Shown here piece by piece: positions 18,912-27,758 of a stretch of 64,000 nt of DNA. Under the pieces are notes generated by a model. That model did not search any database and had not been told where the DNA came from. It saw only the letters and a program-made list of their open reading frames with translations. This DNA is from a bacterium (GTDB lineage Bacteria > Krumholzibacteriota > Krumholzibacteriia > LZORAL124-64-63): contig JAIFKS010000025.1 of assembly GCA_020049465.1 (NCBI GenBank), positions 1 through 64,000 of the forward strand, read 5' to 3'. Numbering within the stretch: the first letter of the stretch is position 1; each line of letters starts with the position of its first letter. The position numbers and the translations under genes are program-made.

Positions 18912-19526
18912 ATGTATCACCACAGCCCTCTGGATCGCGTCGCCGTATTCATTGACGGGGAGAACATCCACTACAGTGCCAAGCACATGAACATGCGGAT
19001 GGACTACCTGAAGTTGTGTCGGCGACTGGCTGGCGATCGCCGTCTGGTGCGTTCCTATTTCTACACGGCCATCAGCAACCAGTCCGAAGGCAAGATCGAC
19101 TTCATCAACTTCCTGAAGCTGAACGGCTTCACGGTGGTGGCGAAGGAAGTGCGGAATTTCAACGAGATGGACACGAGCACCCGCAGTGTGCGCAGCAGCC
19201 TGGACATGGAGATGGCCATCGACGTGCTGGACATGGCCGCGCATCTGGACAGCGTGGTCCTGTGCACGGGCGACGGCGACTTCCAGCCGCTGGTCGCGGC
19301 GCTGGCCCGGCGTGGCAAGCACGTCGAAGTCTGCGGACTGCGCGAGATGACGAGCACCGACCTGATCGCCGCGGCCGACGAGTACATCGATCTGGCCAGC
19401 CTGAAGGACGAACTGGTACTGGCCGGCGCGCCGCCGCTGCCGCGTGAAGTCAAGAACGAGATGCCGGCGAACGAACAGGACGAATTCAACACGTTCAAGG
19501 TGCAGGACACGAGCTTCGACTTCTGA
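18912..19526 (+). CDS. NYN-domain (LabA/DUF88-like) protein, putative ribonuclease
   Basis: A 204-residue protein with a PIN-like NYN fold. Asp15 in VFIDGENI, acidic residues in SLDMEMAIDVL (Asp98, Glu100, Asp104) and Asp121/Asp123 in CTGDGDFQPLV make the expected metal-binding acidic cluster of this nuclease superfamily. The C-terminal ~35 residues are polar and probably disordered. The ATG at 18912 follows GAGGTGA (about 18899-18905). It stands alone, with a hairpin terminator overlapping the end of the convergent aminotransferase gene. The RNA target is unknown. The preceding 210 nt contain an AT-rich patch with GAAAAT/GTTTTC inverted repeats near 18779-18795, but no clear promoter. Confidence 0.85.
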   Translation: MYHHSPLDRVAVFIDGENIHYSAKHMNMRMDYLKLCRRLAGDRRLVRSYFYTAISNQSEGKIDFINFLKLNGFTVVAKEVRNFNEMDTSTRSVRSSLDMEMAIDVLDMAAHLDSVVLCTGDGDFQPLVAALARRGKHVEVCGLREMTSTDLIAAADEYIDLASLKDELVLAGAPPLPREVKNEMPANEQDEFNTFKVQDTSFDF

Positions 19527-19548
19527 GGCCGCGTCCCTTGCGTTCGTT

Positions 19549-20439
19549 TCACACTGCCGGCGGCCCTGCCGCCGGCAGTGCTGTTTCCACCAGTTCCCGG
19601 TAGGCGCCCTGCAGTCTCCGTGTCATGGGACCCGGGGTGCCTGCTCCGAGCGGCCGGTCGTCCACCGCCACGATGGGCAGGATCTCGCGCACGCTGCTGG
19701 CGGTGAAGGCCTCGTCGGCCGCCAACAGGTCCGCGGGGTCGAGGCGGCGGCGATCGCACCCGATTCCCAGGTTCGCGGCCAGCGACAGGATGCGTTCACG
19801 CGTGCGTCCGGGCAGCAGGCCGTCGGCCCCGGCGGGCGTTTGCAGGCGGCCGCCGCGGACCAGGAACAGGTTGCTGACCGCACCTTCCAGCAGGCGGCCG
19901 TCCTCGCTCACCAGGATCGCTTCGCGGCAACCGCGCGCCGCCGCCTGCCGCTGCGCCAGCAGCGCCGGCAGGCCGTTGAGCGTCTTGAGATGGGGCAGGT
20001 TGCCGCGCGCCGAACCGGGTTCGAGGAGACACACCCTGATGCCTTCGCGGGCCCAGAGCGCGAAGGCGTCCGGCACCGCGGCCAGCGTCATCAGCACCGT
20101 CGACGGCAGGCGGTCGAGATCGTGCAGGGGCAGGGGATCGCCCGGATCGCCGCCGCGGCTGATGGTGATGCGCAGACGGCCGTCATGGTTCTGCAGGTCG
20201 TTGGCGGCGACCAGACGATCGATCACGGCGGCGGCTTCCGCGTCGTCGAGGGGCACCGGCAGCGCCAGTGCGGTCGCGTGGCGTCGCAGCCGCTCCAGAT
20301 GCGCGGCCAGGTCCAGCGGCCGTCCGCGGTACAGGCGCAGCGTGGTGTAGACGCCGTCGCCGTAGAGATAGCCGCCGTCCCAGACCGAAACCCGCGCCTC
20401 GGCGGCATCGATGAGGTTCCCGTTCAGATAGACCTGCAT
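19549..20439 (-). CDS. Class IV aminotransferase (D-amino-acid / branched-chain aminotransferase or ADC lyase family)
   Basis: A 296-residue PLP enzyme of fold type IV. Lys152 in LPHLKTLNGL is the expected Schiff-base lysine. Glu185 in the EGAVSNLFLV motif (185-194) is the conserved residue that contacts the pyridine nitrogen. The N-terminal block VSVWDGGYLYGDGVYTTLR is typical of the family. The three likely activities are D-alanine aminotransferase, branched-chain aminotransferase and aminodeoxychorismate lyase (PabC); the sequence read by eye does not separate them. The start ATG (complement 20437-20439) follows GGGAG at 5-nt spacing. A longer frame start at 20496 has no family match upstream of this Met. 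Confidence 0.86.
   Translation of the reverse strand: MQVYLNGNLIDAAEARVSVWDGGYLYGDGVYTTLRLYRGRPLDLAAHLERLRRHATALALPVPLDDAEAAAVIDRLVAANDLQNHDGRLRITISRGGDPGDPLPLHDLDRLPSTVLMTLAAVPDAFALWAREGIRVCLLEPGSARGNLPHLKTLNGLPALLAQRQAAARGCREAILVSEDGRLLEGAVSNLFLVRGGRLQTPAGADGLLPGRTRERILSLAANLGIGCDRRRLDPADLLAADEAFTASSVREILPIVAVDDRPLGAGTPGPMTRRLQGAYRELVETALPAAGPPAV
19553..19586 (+). terminator. Putative terminator for the NYN gene
   Basis: The 11-bp stem ACTGCCGGCGG (19553-19563) pairs with CCGCCGGCAGT (19569-19579) across a CCCTG loop and is followed by a short GCTGTTT tail. It lies inside the last codons of the convergent aminotransferase gene. The T tract is weak. Confidence 0.55.
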
Positions 20440-20543
20440 GAAGACTCCCGGTGGCGGGGTGGCGCGGCCATCGTACTCCGTCCGGAAAGATCCCACAGCC
20501 GGCGCGCCGCCGCAATCCCGGTCGGGCGGCCGTGCGGAAATGG

Positions 20544-20578
20544 CCGCGCCGCCGCCGGTGGGGACGGCGGCGGCGCGG
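20544..20578 (-). terminator. Strong GC hairpin after the TPR gene, possible terminator
   Basis: A perfect 13-bp stem, CCGCGCCGCCGCC (20544-20556) with GGCGGCGGCGCGG (20566-20578), lies between the TPR gene and the aminotransferase gene on the minus strand. On that strand it is followed by CATTTCC, so the T tract is short. Confidence 0.5.
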
Positions 20579-20593
20579 CGGTGTCGTTGCGGA

Positions 20594-21346
20594 TCAGGCT
20601 TCGGCGTGGGCGCGTTGCACAGTTTCTCCGAGACCGTGGCGGGCCGTCATCAGCCGGCCGAGCTTCTGGCGCAGGGGCGTGTCGTCCGGTTGCGCGGCCA
20701 GCAGAGCTTCCGCCGTGCCGCAGGCCGCATCGAGATGTGCGCGACCGGCCGCCGCGTGCAGTTCGAACAGGCGCCGTCGCACGTTCGTGTCCTGATGTCC
20801 GGCCAGGAAATCGGTGCAGCGGCGCACCGCTCGCGCCAGATCATCGCAGGCCTCGTCGACATCGCACAGGTTCAGGACCGCGTTGGCGTAGTCCGGCCGC
20901 AGCCGGAGCGCGGCCTCGAGGTGGCGACGGGCTCCGTCCGGATTGCCGCGCAGGTAATGGCTCACGCCCAGGTTGTTGTGGAGATCCGGATCGTGGGGGG
21001 ACAGGGCCACGGCCGCGGCGAAGTCCTCGCAGGCGGCGGCATGGCGTTCGAGGTGGCTGCGCATCACGCCGCGGTTGTACAGGACGTGCGGATTGTCGGG
21101 CAACAGGGCCACCACACGGCTGAAGCAGGCTTCGGCGCGGGTCCATTCGCCCAGCGAGGACCACAGCGCTCCCAGATTGTTGTGGCCCTCGGGCCGATCC
21201 GGAAACGCGTCGATCACGGCCTGATAGCAGCTGAGGGCGCGGCGGAGGTCGCCGGCCTCGAGCGCCGAACGGCCGGCTTCGACCATATCCGCAAGATGCT
21301 GGTCGGTGGCGGGCGCCGTGGCGGTCTGGTGGCTGGAATCGTTCAT
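20594..21346 (-). CDS. Tetratricopeptide-repeat protein
   Basis: A 250-residue protein made largely of TPR helical repeats, a protein-protein interaction fold. Repeat signatures with the W/L-G-Y/A-P spacing are visible around ALEAGDLRRALSCYQAVIDAFPD, NNLGALWSSLGEWTRAEACF and LHNNLGVSHYLRGNPDGARRHLE, giving at least four to five repeats. There is no signal peptide or membrane segment, so it is probably cytoplasmic. The start ATG (complement 21344-21346) follows GGGAGAGGA. The extension to 21463 is low-complexity and rejected. It is transcribed divergently from the nuo operon. The partner is unknown. Confidence 0.82.
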   Translation of the reverse strand: MNDSSHQTATAPATDQHLADMVEAGRSALEAGDLRRALSCYQAVIDAFPDRPEGHNNLGALWSSLGEWTRAEACFSRVVALLPDNPHVLYNRGVMRSHLERHAAACEDFAAAVALSPHDPDLHNNLGVSHYLRGNPDGARRHLEAALRLRPDYANAVLNLCDVDEACDDLARAVRRCTDFLAGHQDTNVRRRLFELHAAAGRAHLDAACGTAEALLAAQPDDTPLRQKLGRLMTARHGLGETVQRAHAEA

Positions 21347-21683
21347 GGATCCTCTCCCGATTGGACGTACCGCTGCCGGCGGGCGGCAGCTGGGGGCCTG
21401 TGCCGGAATCCCCGGCGCAAGGCTCATGCCGGGGGCCGGCGTCACGGCCGACTCCCGGCCCAAACGTAAAGTAAGGATTTATAAAGAGTTGGCGTATGCG
21501 GCGTCGTCCAGTCGCCGGCGCGGAGGGCCGGCGGCGTCCGGAAGTGGTTGAAAATCAGCCTGTAACGGGTGGGGGATCGGCCAGCGCGCAACCCCGTGAT
21601 TGACAGCCTCTTTCGCTCTGTTATTTTGGCAACAGATGCGCCTTCGCCGGCTTGCGGCACCGTCTTCTGCCCGGAGAGTCGTG
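21347..21683. other. Intergenic region between the TPR gene and the nuo operon
   Basis: A 337-nt gap between divergent genes. It contains the nuo promoter at 21600-21627 and an AT-rich island, unusual for this genome, around 21465-21497 (with TATAAA) that could hold the leftward promoter. A GC inverted repeat (CGCCGGC and GCCGGCG) lies near 21513-21538. I see no RNA gene or coding sequence. Confidence 0.6.
21600..21627 (+). promoter_or_regulatory. Promoter of the nuo operon
   Basis: A perfect TTGACA (21600-21605), a 16-nt spacer and TATTTT (21622-21627), about 57 nt upstream of nuoA. This is one of the closest matches to a housekeeping promoter in the window and is the only good candidate upstream of the 13-gene operon. 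Confidence 0.75.
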
Positions 21684-22055
21684 ATGTTCGCTCAGTTCAT
21701 GCCCGTACTGCTGGTGCTGGCCGTGGCGGCCGCGTTCGCGGGCCTGTTCCTCGGCATGAGCTTCTGGCTGGGGCCCCGGCGCCCGTCGGCCCTGAAGGAC
21801 TCCTCATACGAGTGCGGCGTGCCGCCCCGCGGGACGACCCAGATCCGCTTTTTCGTCCGGTTTTTCCTGGTGGCCATCTTCTTCCTGCTCTTCGACCTCG
21901 AGGCGGTCTTCCTCTACCCCTGGGTGATCACCTTCCGTGAGCTGGTCGCCGCGGGTCACGGCGCCTTCGCGCTGGGTGAGATGGGGGCCTTCGTCCTGGT
22001 GCTCGTGGTCGGGTTCGTTTACATCTGGCGCAAAGGCGGCCTGGAATGGCAGTAG
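21684..22055 (+). CDS. nuoA: NADH-quinone oxidoreductase subunit A
   Basis: A 123-residue membrane subunit of complex I with three hydrophobic helices. The loop SSYECGVPP, with its conserved Cys, and the acidic FFLLFDLEAVFLYPW segment are family hallmarks. The ATG at 21684 follows GGAGAG; the family-like sequence begins here and not at the upstream in-frame start (21600). It is the first gene of the nuo operon and overlaps nuoB by 10 nt. Confidence 0.95.
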   Translation: MFAQFMPVLLVLAVAAAFAGLFLGMSFWLGPRRPSALKDSSYECGVPPRGTTQIRFFVRFFLVAIFFLLFDLEAVFLYPWVITFRELVAAGHGAFALGEMGAFVLVLVVGFVYIWRKGGLEWQ

Positions 22056-22552
22056 ATCTCGAAAATCCCAGCAACTACCTGACCACGCGCGTGCGTCAGG
22101 CCGTCAACTGGGGTCGCAAATACAGTCTGTGGCCGCTGCCGTTCGGCGTGGCCTGCTGCGCGATCGAATTCATGAGCACGGTGTCGTCGTACAACGACAT
22201 CAGCCGCTTCGGCGCCGAACTGGTGCGGTTCTCGCCGCGGCAGAGCGACCTGATGATCATCGCCGGCACCATCAGCTACAAGCAGGCGCCGATCCTCAAG
22301 ACGATCTACGCGCAGATGGCCGAGCCCCGCTGGGTCATCGCGATGGGGGCCTGCGCCAGCAGCGGCGGCTTCTACAACAACTACAGCACGCTGCAGGGGG
22401 CCGACCGCGTCATCCCGGTCGATATGTACGTGGCCGGCTGCCCGCCCACCCCGGAGAACCTGCTGTACGCCCTGACGCAGATCCAGGAACGGGTCGAGCG
22501 CGAGGGGCTGGTCCCGGCGGCCGTGCGCCACGCCGGGCGGGTCCAGGTCTGA
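22046..22552 (+). CDS. nuoB: NADH-quinone oxidoreductase subunit B (N2 cluster)
   Basis: A 168-residue peripheral-arm subunit that carries the terminal [4Fe-4S] cluster N2, the direct electron donor to quinone. The four ligands are visible as the tandem Cys37-Cys38 (GVACCAIEF), Cys103 (GACASSGG) and Cys132 (GCPPTPE). The start overlaps the nuoA end, consistent with translational coupling. Confidence 0.97.
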   Translation: MAVDLENPSNYLTTRVRQAVNWGRKYSLWPLPFGVACCAIEFMSTVSSYNDISRFGAELVRFSPRQSDLMIIAGTISYKQAPILKTIYAQMAEPRWVIAMGACASSGGFYNNYSTLQGADRVIPVDMYVAGCPPTPENLLYALTQIQERVEREGLVPAAVRHAGRVQV

Positions 22553-22607
22553 GCGACAGTCCAACACCTTGCGCGCGCGCGGCCGGACGGCCGCGCGGCG
22601 GGAACGG

Positions 22608-24335
22608 ATGAGCATGAGCCAGAAGCTGGTCGACAGGCTGCGCCAGGAGTTCGGGGACGCGATCCTCGCGGCGGGCTCGTACCGCGGCGACGAGACGGTG
22701 ACGGTCGGACGCGACCGGCTGCTGGACGTTCTGGCTCATCTGCGCGACGCCGAAAATTGCGAACAGCTGTCGGACATCGCGGGCGTCGACTACCCGCAGC
22801 GGGCCGGGCGTTTCGAGATCAACTACCTGCTGCGCTCGGTGTCGAAGGGCCATCGCCTGCGGGTGAAGGTGGACGCGGCCGAAGACGAACCGGTGCCCAC
22901 GGCCACCGGACTGTGGCGCAGCGCCGACTGGCACGAGCGCGAAGTGTACGATCTGCTGGGAGTGCCGTTCGCCGGCCATCCGGACCTGCGCCGCATCCTG
23001 TGCCATCACGAGTTCGAAGGGCACGCCCTGCGCAAGGACTACCCGATCGAGCAGGGCCAGGAGTGCTCGCGGCCCGAGAACCTGTTCAGTGACGAGGACA
23101 TCGCGCGCGCGGCGCGGCGCGCCACGGCGATGTCCACGACGCCCAGCGGCCACCAGGACGAGGTGCACCCGAGCGATCTGCTGACGGTCAACATCGGCCC
23201 CAGCCATCCGGCCATGCACGGCGCGCTGCGGGCCGAGATGCTGCTGGACGGCGAGACCATCCTCGACGCGCGTACCGAGATCGGCTACATCCACCGCTGC
23301 TTCGAGAAGGAAGCCGAAGACCACACCTGGGCGCAGGTGATGCCCTACACCGATCGGCTGAACTACTGCTCGGCGATGCTCAACAATTCGATCTACGCAG
23401 CCGCGGTCGAGAAGCTGCTGGGCGTCGAGGTCACGCCGCGCTGCCAGGCCATCCGGGTGGTCGTCAGCGAACTGTCGCGCATCATCGACCATCTGGTGTG
23501 CGTGTGCGCGAATCTCGTCGACATCGGCGCGCTGACCAACTACTGGTACCTGTACAATATCCGCGAAAGCCTCTACGAGTCGCTGGAAAAGCTCTGCGGT
23601 TCGCGGCTGACGACGAACTACGCGCGGATCGGCGGGCTCAGCCACGATCTGTATCCGGAATTCGCGGCCGAGGTGCGTTCGAAGCTGAACGACCTGGTGG
23701 CCGCGACCGACGACGTGATGAAGCTGATCGCGCGCAACCGCATCTTCCTGGACCGCACCGTGGGCGTGGGGGCGATCAGCCAGGCCGACGCGCTCAGCTT
23801 CGGGTTCACGGGGCCGTGCCTGCGCGCCACCGGCCTGGCCTGGGACCTGCGCAAGGCCGCGCCGTATTCGGGCTACGAGAAGTACGACTTCGAGATCCCG
23901 ACCGGCACCGTCGGCGACACGCACGACCGCATCATGGTCCGCATGGCCGAGATGGTGCAGAGCCGGTCGATCGTGCTGCAGGCGCTCGAGAAGATGCCGG
24001 ACGGTCCGGTCAACCTGGACGATCGCGCGATCACGCTGCCGCCCAAGCGCAACGTGTACCAGAGCATCGAAGGCGTGATGAACCAGTTCAAGCTGGTCTA
24101 CGAAGGCATCCAGGTGCCGGCCGGGGAAGCCTATGGTTTCGGTGAAGGCGCCAATGGAGAACTGGGGTTCTTCGCCGTCGCGGACGGGACGGGGCACCCC
24201 TACCGGCTGAAGGTGCGGCCGCCGTGCTTCCCGATCTTCTCGGCGTACACGTTCCTGATCGAGGGGCGGATGATCCCGGACGCCATCGCCATCCTGGGAA
24301 GCCTGAACATCATCGCCGGCGAACTTGACCGCTAA
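22608..24335 (+). CDS. nuoCD: NADH-quinone oxidoreductase fused subunits C and D
   Basis: A 575-residue fusion of the 30-kDa (C) and 49-kDa (D) subunits of complex I, which shape the quinone pocket with NuoB. The C part (about 1-165) has WHEREVYDLLGVPFAGHPDLRRI. The D part begins near SDLLTVNIGPSHPAMHGALR, whose His lies in the quinone site, and ends with RPPCFPIFSAYTF. C and D are separate genes in many bacteria; the fused form is known from Escherichia coli and some other lineages. Two close starts exist (ATG 22608 and ATG 22614); 22608 is chosen, with GGGAA about 5 nt upstream. Confidence 0.95.
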   Translation: MSMSQKLVDRLRQEFGDAILAAGSYRGDETVTVGRDRLLDVLAHLRDAENCEQLSDIAGVDYPQRAGRFEINYLLRSVSKGHRLRVKVDAAEDEPVPTATGLWRSADWHEREVYDLLGVPFAGHPDLRRILCHHEFEGHALRKDYPIEQGQECSRPENLFSDEDIARAARRATAMSTTPSGHQDEVHPSDLLTVNIGPSHPAMHGALRAEMLLDGETILDARTEIGYIHRCFEKEAEDHTWAQVMPYTDRLNYCSAMLNNSIYAAAVEKLLGVEVTPRCQAIRVVVSELSRIIDHLVCVCANLVDIGALTNYWYLYNIRESLYESLEKLCGSRLTTNYARIGGLSHDLYPEFAAEVRSKLNDLVAATDDVMKLIARNRIFLDRTVGVGAISQADALSFGFTGPCLRATGLAWDLRKAAPYSGYEKYDFEIPTGTVGDTHDRIMVRMAEMVQSRSIVLQALEKMPDGPVNLDDRAITLPPKRNVYQSIEGVMNQFKLVYEGIQVPAGEAYGFGEGANGELGFFAVADGTGHPYRLKVRPPCFPIFSAYTFLIEGRMIPDAIAILGSLNIIAGELDR

Positions 24336-24363
24336 GGGACATGTGCCTGGAGGGCCCGAACCG

Positions 24364-24906
24364 ATGAGCATGCCCATGGAAGACAAGGCCGGCTTCGCGC
24401 TTTCGCCCGGGGCGCTGGCGCGGATCGAGACCCTGATCGGGCGCTACCCGACGAAGGCCAGTGCGCTGATGCCCTGCCTGTGGGTCATCATGGACGAGGT
24501 GGGCTGGGTGCCGCCCGGCGGCGTCGACCTGCTGGTGGAAAAGCTCGAGGTGACGCACGCGCGCGTGAACGAGGTGCTGACCTTCTACACCATGTTCCGC
24601 TCCGAGCCGCAGGCCACCCACACGTTGCAGGTCTGCCACAACATCTCCTGCCACATCATGGGGGCCAGGCCGCTGATCTCGCATCTGGAACAGCGCCTGG
24701 GCGTCAAACTCGGCCAGCGGACCGCCGACGGGATGTTCGCGATCGAAGGCGTCGAATGCCTGGGCGCCTGCGGCATGGGGCCCTGTCTGCAGCTGGGCAG
24801 CCACCTGTACGAACACCTGACGCCGGACAAGGCCGACACGCTGCTGGACAGCCTGCGCCGCGGTGTCGTGCCGCGCGCCGATACCGACCGGGAAGGGGTG
24901 GAGTGA
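24364..24906 (+). CDS. nuoE: NADH-quinone oxidoreductase subunit E
   Basis: A 180-residue thioredoxin-fold subunit of the NADH-input module, which binds the [2Fe-2S] cluster N1a. The ligands are Cys91 and Cys96 in VCHNISC, and Cys132 and Cys136 in ECLGACGMGP. ATG 24364 is preferred over a TTG at 24325 inside the nuoCD end because GGAGG lies about 10 nt upstream and the family homology starts near here. Confidence 0.95.
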   Translation: MSMPMEDKAGFALSPGALARIETLIGRYPTKASALMPCLWVIMDEVGWVPPGGVDLLVEKLEVTHARVNEVLTFYTMFRSEPQATHTLQVCHNISCHIMGARPLISHLEQRLGVKLGQRTADGMFAIEGVECLGACGMGPCLQLGSHLYEHLTPDKADTLLDSLRRGVVPRADTDREGVE

Positions 24907-24907
24907 C

Positions 24908-26230
24908 TTGAACCAGAACGGAACCGGGGGCCCGGCCGGGCCGAAGATCCTTTCCGCGCGGTTCGATCGCACGGACGGCCACCGTCTGGCGGTGTACGAG
25001 CAGGAGGGCGGCTACCAGGCGCTGCGCAAGGTGCTCGGCGGCATGCAGCCCGCCGAAGTCACGGCCATCGTCAAGGACTCGGGCCTGCGCGGTCGCGGCG
25101 GCGCCGGCTTCCCCACCGGCACCAAGTGGGGCTTCGTGCCCGCGGCCGCCGAACAGGTGTACTTCTTCGTCAACGCCGACGAGAGCGAGCCGGGCACCTT
25201 CAAGGACCGCTACCTGCTGGACTACGATCCGCACCAGACGATCGAAGGGACGATCATCAGCTGTTTCGCGGTGCGGGCCGGGCTGGGCTTCATCTACATC
25301 CGCGGGGAATTCGGCTGGCTGATCGACCGCGTGCAGAAGGCCGTGGACGAGTGCTACGCAGCCGGCTATCTGGGACGGAACATCCTCGGCAGCGGCTACG
25401 ATCTGGATCTGATCGTGCACAAGGGCGCCGGCGCCTACATCTGCGGCGAGGAGACGGGTCTGATCAACTCGGTCGAGGGCCGCAAGGGCCAGCCGAGCAT
25501 CAAGCCGCCGTTCCCGGCGGTGTCGGGGTTCCTGAAGAAGCCGACCATCGTCAACAACGTGGAGTCGGTGGCCTCGGTGCCCTGGATCATCACGAACGGC
25601 GCGGCGGCCTACCGCGCTTTCGGCACCGAGAAGTCGCCCGGGACGAAGCTGTTCTCGGTCAGCGGGCCGGTGAAGCGGCCGGGCGTCTACGAGATCCCGC
25701 TCGGCATGCCGTTCCGCGACTTCTTCAATGACGTCCTCGGCGGCATGGCCGACGGCGAAGAGTTGAAGGCCGTGATCGTCGGCGGGAGTTCGGTGCCCGT
25801 GCTGCCGGCGGACGAGATCATGAACTGCAACCTGGACTACGAGTCGCTCGGGGCGGCGGGGACCATGCTGGGCTCGGGCGGCATGATCGTCATCCCGAAG
25901 CGCTGCGACATGGTCGAACTGATCCAGGTGCTGATGCACTTCTACTGGGACGAGAGCTGCGGCCAGTGCACGCCGTGCCGCGAAGGCACCGGCTGGCTGC
26001 ACCGGTTGGTGAAGAAGCTGCGGCGGGGCGAAGGCACGCCGGAGGATCTGGAACGGATCGAACACGTGTGCTCGGGCATGGCGGGTCTGACGATCTGCCC
26101 GCTGTCCGATGCCGCGGTGATGCCCATGCGCAGCTTCCTCGCCAAGTTCCGCGGCGAGTTCGAGGCCCTTGTCCAGCACCCGGCCCCGGTCGCGGCTTCG
26201 AGCCGCTGGCCGCGCGGCGAGCAGGAGTGA
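24908..26230 (+). CDS. nuoF: NADH-quinone oxidoreductase subunit F (NADH/FMN binding)
   Basis: A 440-residue catalytic subunit that oxidises NADH through FMN and [4Fe-4S] cluster N3. The glycine-rich NADH/FMN motifs GRGGAGFPTGTKW and NADESEPGTF, and GAYICGEETGL, are present. Cys351, Cys354, Cys357 (SCGQCTPCREG) and Cys397 (TICPLSD) bind N3. The chosen start is an unusual TTG at 24908, 1 nt after the nuoE stop, with GGAG at 24900-24903. The alternative at 24863 lies inside nuoE and adds non-homologous residues. Confidence 0.95.
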   Translation: MNQNGTGGPAGPKILSARFDRTDGHRLAVYEQEGGYQALRKVLGGMQPAEVTAIVKDSGLRGRGGAGFPTGTKWGFVPAAAEQVYFFVNADESEPGTFKDRYLLDYDPHQTIEGTIISCFAVRAGLGFIYIRGEFGWLIDRVQKAVDECYAAGYLGRNILGSGYDLDLIVHKGAGAYICGEETGLINSVEGRKGQPSIKPPFPAVSGFLKKPTIVNNVESVASVPWIITNGAAAYRAFGTEKSPGTKLFSVSGPVKRPGVYEIPLGMPFRDFFNDVLGGMADGEELKAVIVGGSSVPVLPADEIMNCNLDYESLGAAGTMLGSGGMIVIPKRCDMVELIQVLMHFYWDESCGQCTPCREGTGWLHRLVKKLRRGEGTPEDLERIEHVCSGMAGLTICPLSDAAVMPMRSFLAKFRGEFEALVQHPAPVAASSRWPRGEQE

Positions 26231-26234
26231 GCCC

Positions 26235-27758
26235 ATGGCCAAATTGACCATCGACGGCAGTGCGATCGAGGTGGCCGACGGCACCTCGCTCTTCGACGCC
26301 TGCCGGCTGGCGCGCGGCGAGGCGCTGCCGCACTTCTGCTACCACCCGGACCTGTCGATCGCCGGCGTCTGCCGGTTGTGCCAGGTCGAGGTGGAGGGCA
26401 TGCCCAAGCTGACCATCGCCTGCAACACGAGCGTGCGTGAAGGCATGGTCGTGCACACGCGCAGCGAAAAGGTGAGGAACGCGGCGCAGCAGATCCTCGA
26501 GATGCATCTCATCAACCACCCGGTCGACTGCCCCATCTGCGACCAGGCCGGCGAGTGCGGACTGCAGAACCAGTACATGAACTACGGCCTGTACGACAGC
26601 CAGGTGGCGCAGGGCGACAAGGTGCTCAAGGCCAAGGCGCAGGTCATCGGCCCGCACGTGATCCTGGACAAGGAGCGCTGCGTGCTGTGCAGCCGCTGCG
26701 TTCGCTTCTGCAACGAGGTGACGAAGACCGGCGAACTGGGCATCTTCAACCGTGGTGATCGCGCCGAGATCGGCGTGGCGCCCGGCCGCGAACTGGACAA
26801 CGCGTACTCGGTCAACACCGTGGACATCTGTCCGGTGGGCGCCCTGACCAGCCGCGACTTCCGTTTCCAGAAGCGCGTGTGGATGCTGAAGTCCACCGAC
26901 AGCGTGTGCCCTGGTTGCGCCACCGGCTGCAACGTGCGCATCGACCACGAGGCCGGCCGCATCTACCGCCTGAAGCCGCGTCGCAACGCGAAGGTGAACG
27001 GCTCCTGGATGTGCGACGAGGGACGCTTGACCTACAAGACCGTGCACGAGGCGGATCGTCTGGGTGATCCCCTGTGGCGCGGGCAGACGGTGACGTGGGC
27101 CGAAGTGCCGAACCATCTGGCGACGGTGGCCGCCGGCGGCTTCGCGCTGGTGATCGGCAGTGCGCACCTTTCGCTGGAGGAGCTGGCGCTGCTGAAGCAG
27201 GTGGCCGGCGCGGCACCCGTCAGCGGCGGCCTGGCCGGCAGCGACATGGGCACCGGCGACGACATCCTGCTGTCGGCGGACCGGACGCCCAACCGGCGCG
27301 GCCTGGCTCTGGCGGGTCTGGGCGAGCACGGCGCGGCGGAACTGGCCGCGCTGATCCGTGCCGCCCGCGGGGCGATCCTGGTGCACGGCGGCGATCCCGC
27401 GGCGGCGCCGGAGATCGCCGGGGCCCTGAACGGACGCGACAACGTGGTGTATGTGGGCACGCACCGACGGGCCACGGCGCAGCTGGCGGCGCTGGTCCTG
27501 CCGGGTTCGATGTGGGCCGAGAAGGCCGGCGTGTTCGCCAACCGCCAGGGCCGCCTGCAGGCGTTCGCGCAGGCGGTGGCGCGGCCGGGCAACGCGCGCG
27601 AGGACTGGCGCGTGCTGGCGGATCTGCTGCCGCGCGGCGGCCAGACGATCCCGACCAGCCTGAAGGCTCTGCGCGCGGCGACCGCCGCCCAGCTGGCGCT
27701 GAATGTCGACCTGGACCGGCTGCCCGCCGACGGCGCGCTGCCCGGAGGGGAAGCCTGA
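26235..27758 (+). CDS. nuoG: NADH-quinone oxidoreductase subunit G, short form with four Fe-S sites
   Basis: A 507-residue iron-sulfur subunit. Ligand sets are visible for N1b (Cys35, 46, 49, 63), N5 (His95, Cys99, 102, 108), N4 (Cys149, 152, 155, 199) and the optional N7 (Cys225, 228, 232, 260, spacing CxxCxxxCx27C). The molybdopterin-oxidoreductase-like C-terminal part is much shorter than in ~780-910-residue NuoG proteins. The short form looks intact because nuoH starts at the stop codon (TGATG at 27756-27760) with its own ribosome binding site. ATG 26235 is chosen because the ferredoxin-like domain begins there. Confidence 0.94.
   Translation: MAKLTIDGSAIEVADGTSLFDACRLARGEALPHFCYHPDLSIAGVCRLCQVEVEGMPKLTIACNTSVREGMVVHTRSEKVRNAAQQILEMHLINHPVDCPICDQAGECGLQNQYMNYGLYDSQVAQGDKVLKAKAQVIGPHVILDKERCVLCSRCVRFCNEVTKTGELGIFNRGDRAEIGVAPGRELDNAYSVNTVDICPVGALTSRDFRFQKRVWMLKSTDSVCPGCATGCNVRIDHEAGRIYRLKPRRNAKVNGSWMCDEGRLTYKTVHEADRLGDPLWRGQTVTWAEVPNHLATVAAGGFALVIGSAHLSLEELALLKQVAGAAPVSGGLAGSDMGTGDDILLSADRTPNRRGLALAGLGEHGAAELAALIRAARGAILVHGGDPAAAPEIAGALNGRDNVVYVGTHRRATAQLAALVLPGSMWAEKAGVFANRQGRLQAFAQAVARPGNAREDWRVLADLLPRGGQTIPTSLKALRAATAAQLALNVDLDRLPADGALPGGEA

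Noticed and set aside
12149-19322. Very long minus-strand open frames (about 1190-1340 codons) opposite the RND genes
   Set aside because: They are antisense shadows of clear RND homologues in a high-GC genome. Their translations are rich in His, Arg, Gln and Gly, with no domain, signal or ribosome binding site.
27074-27757. A long upstream extension of the nuoH frame
   Set aside because: The extra residues are Arg/Gly/Ala-rich out-of-frame nuoG sequence. The NuoH family begins at MDIVLES, at 27758.
26880-27758. NuoG shortened by a frameshift
   Set aside because: The frame is open to the nuoH start, the stop overlaps the nuoH ATG and the next gene has its own ribosome binding site, so the short form looks native.
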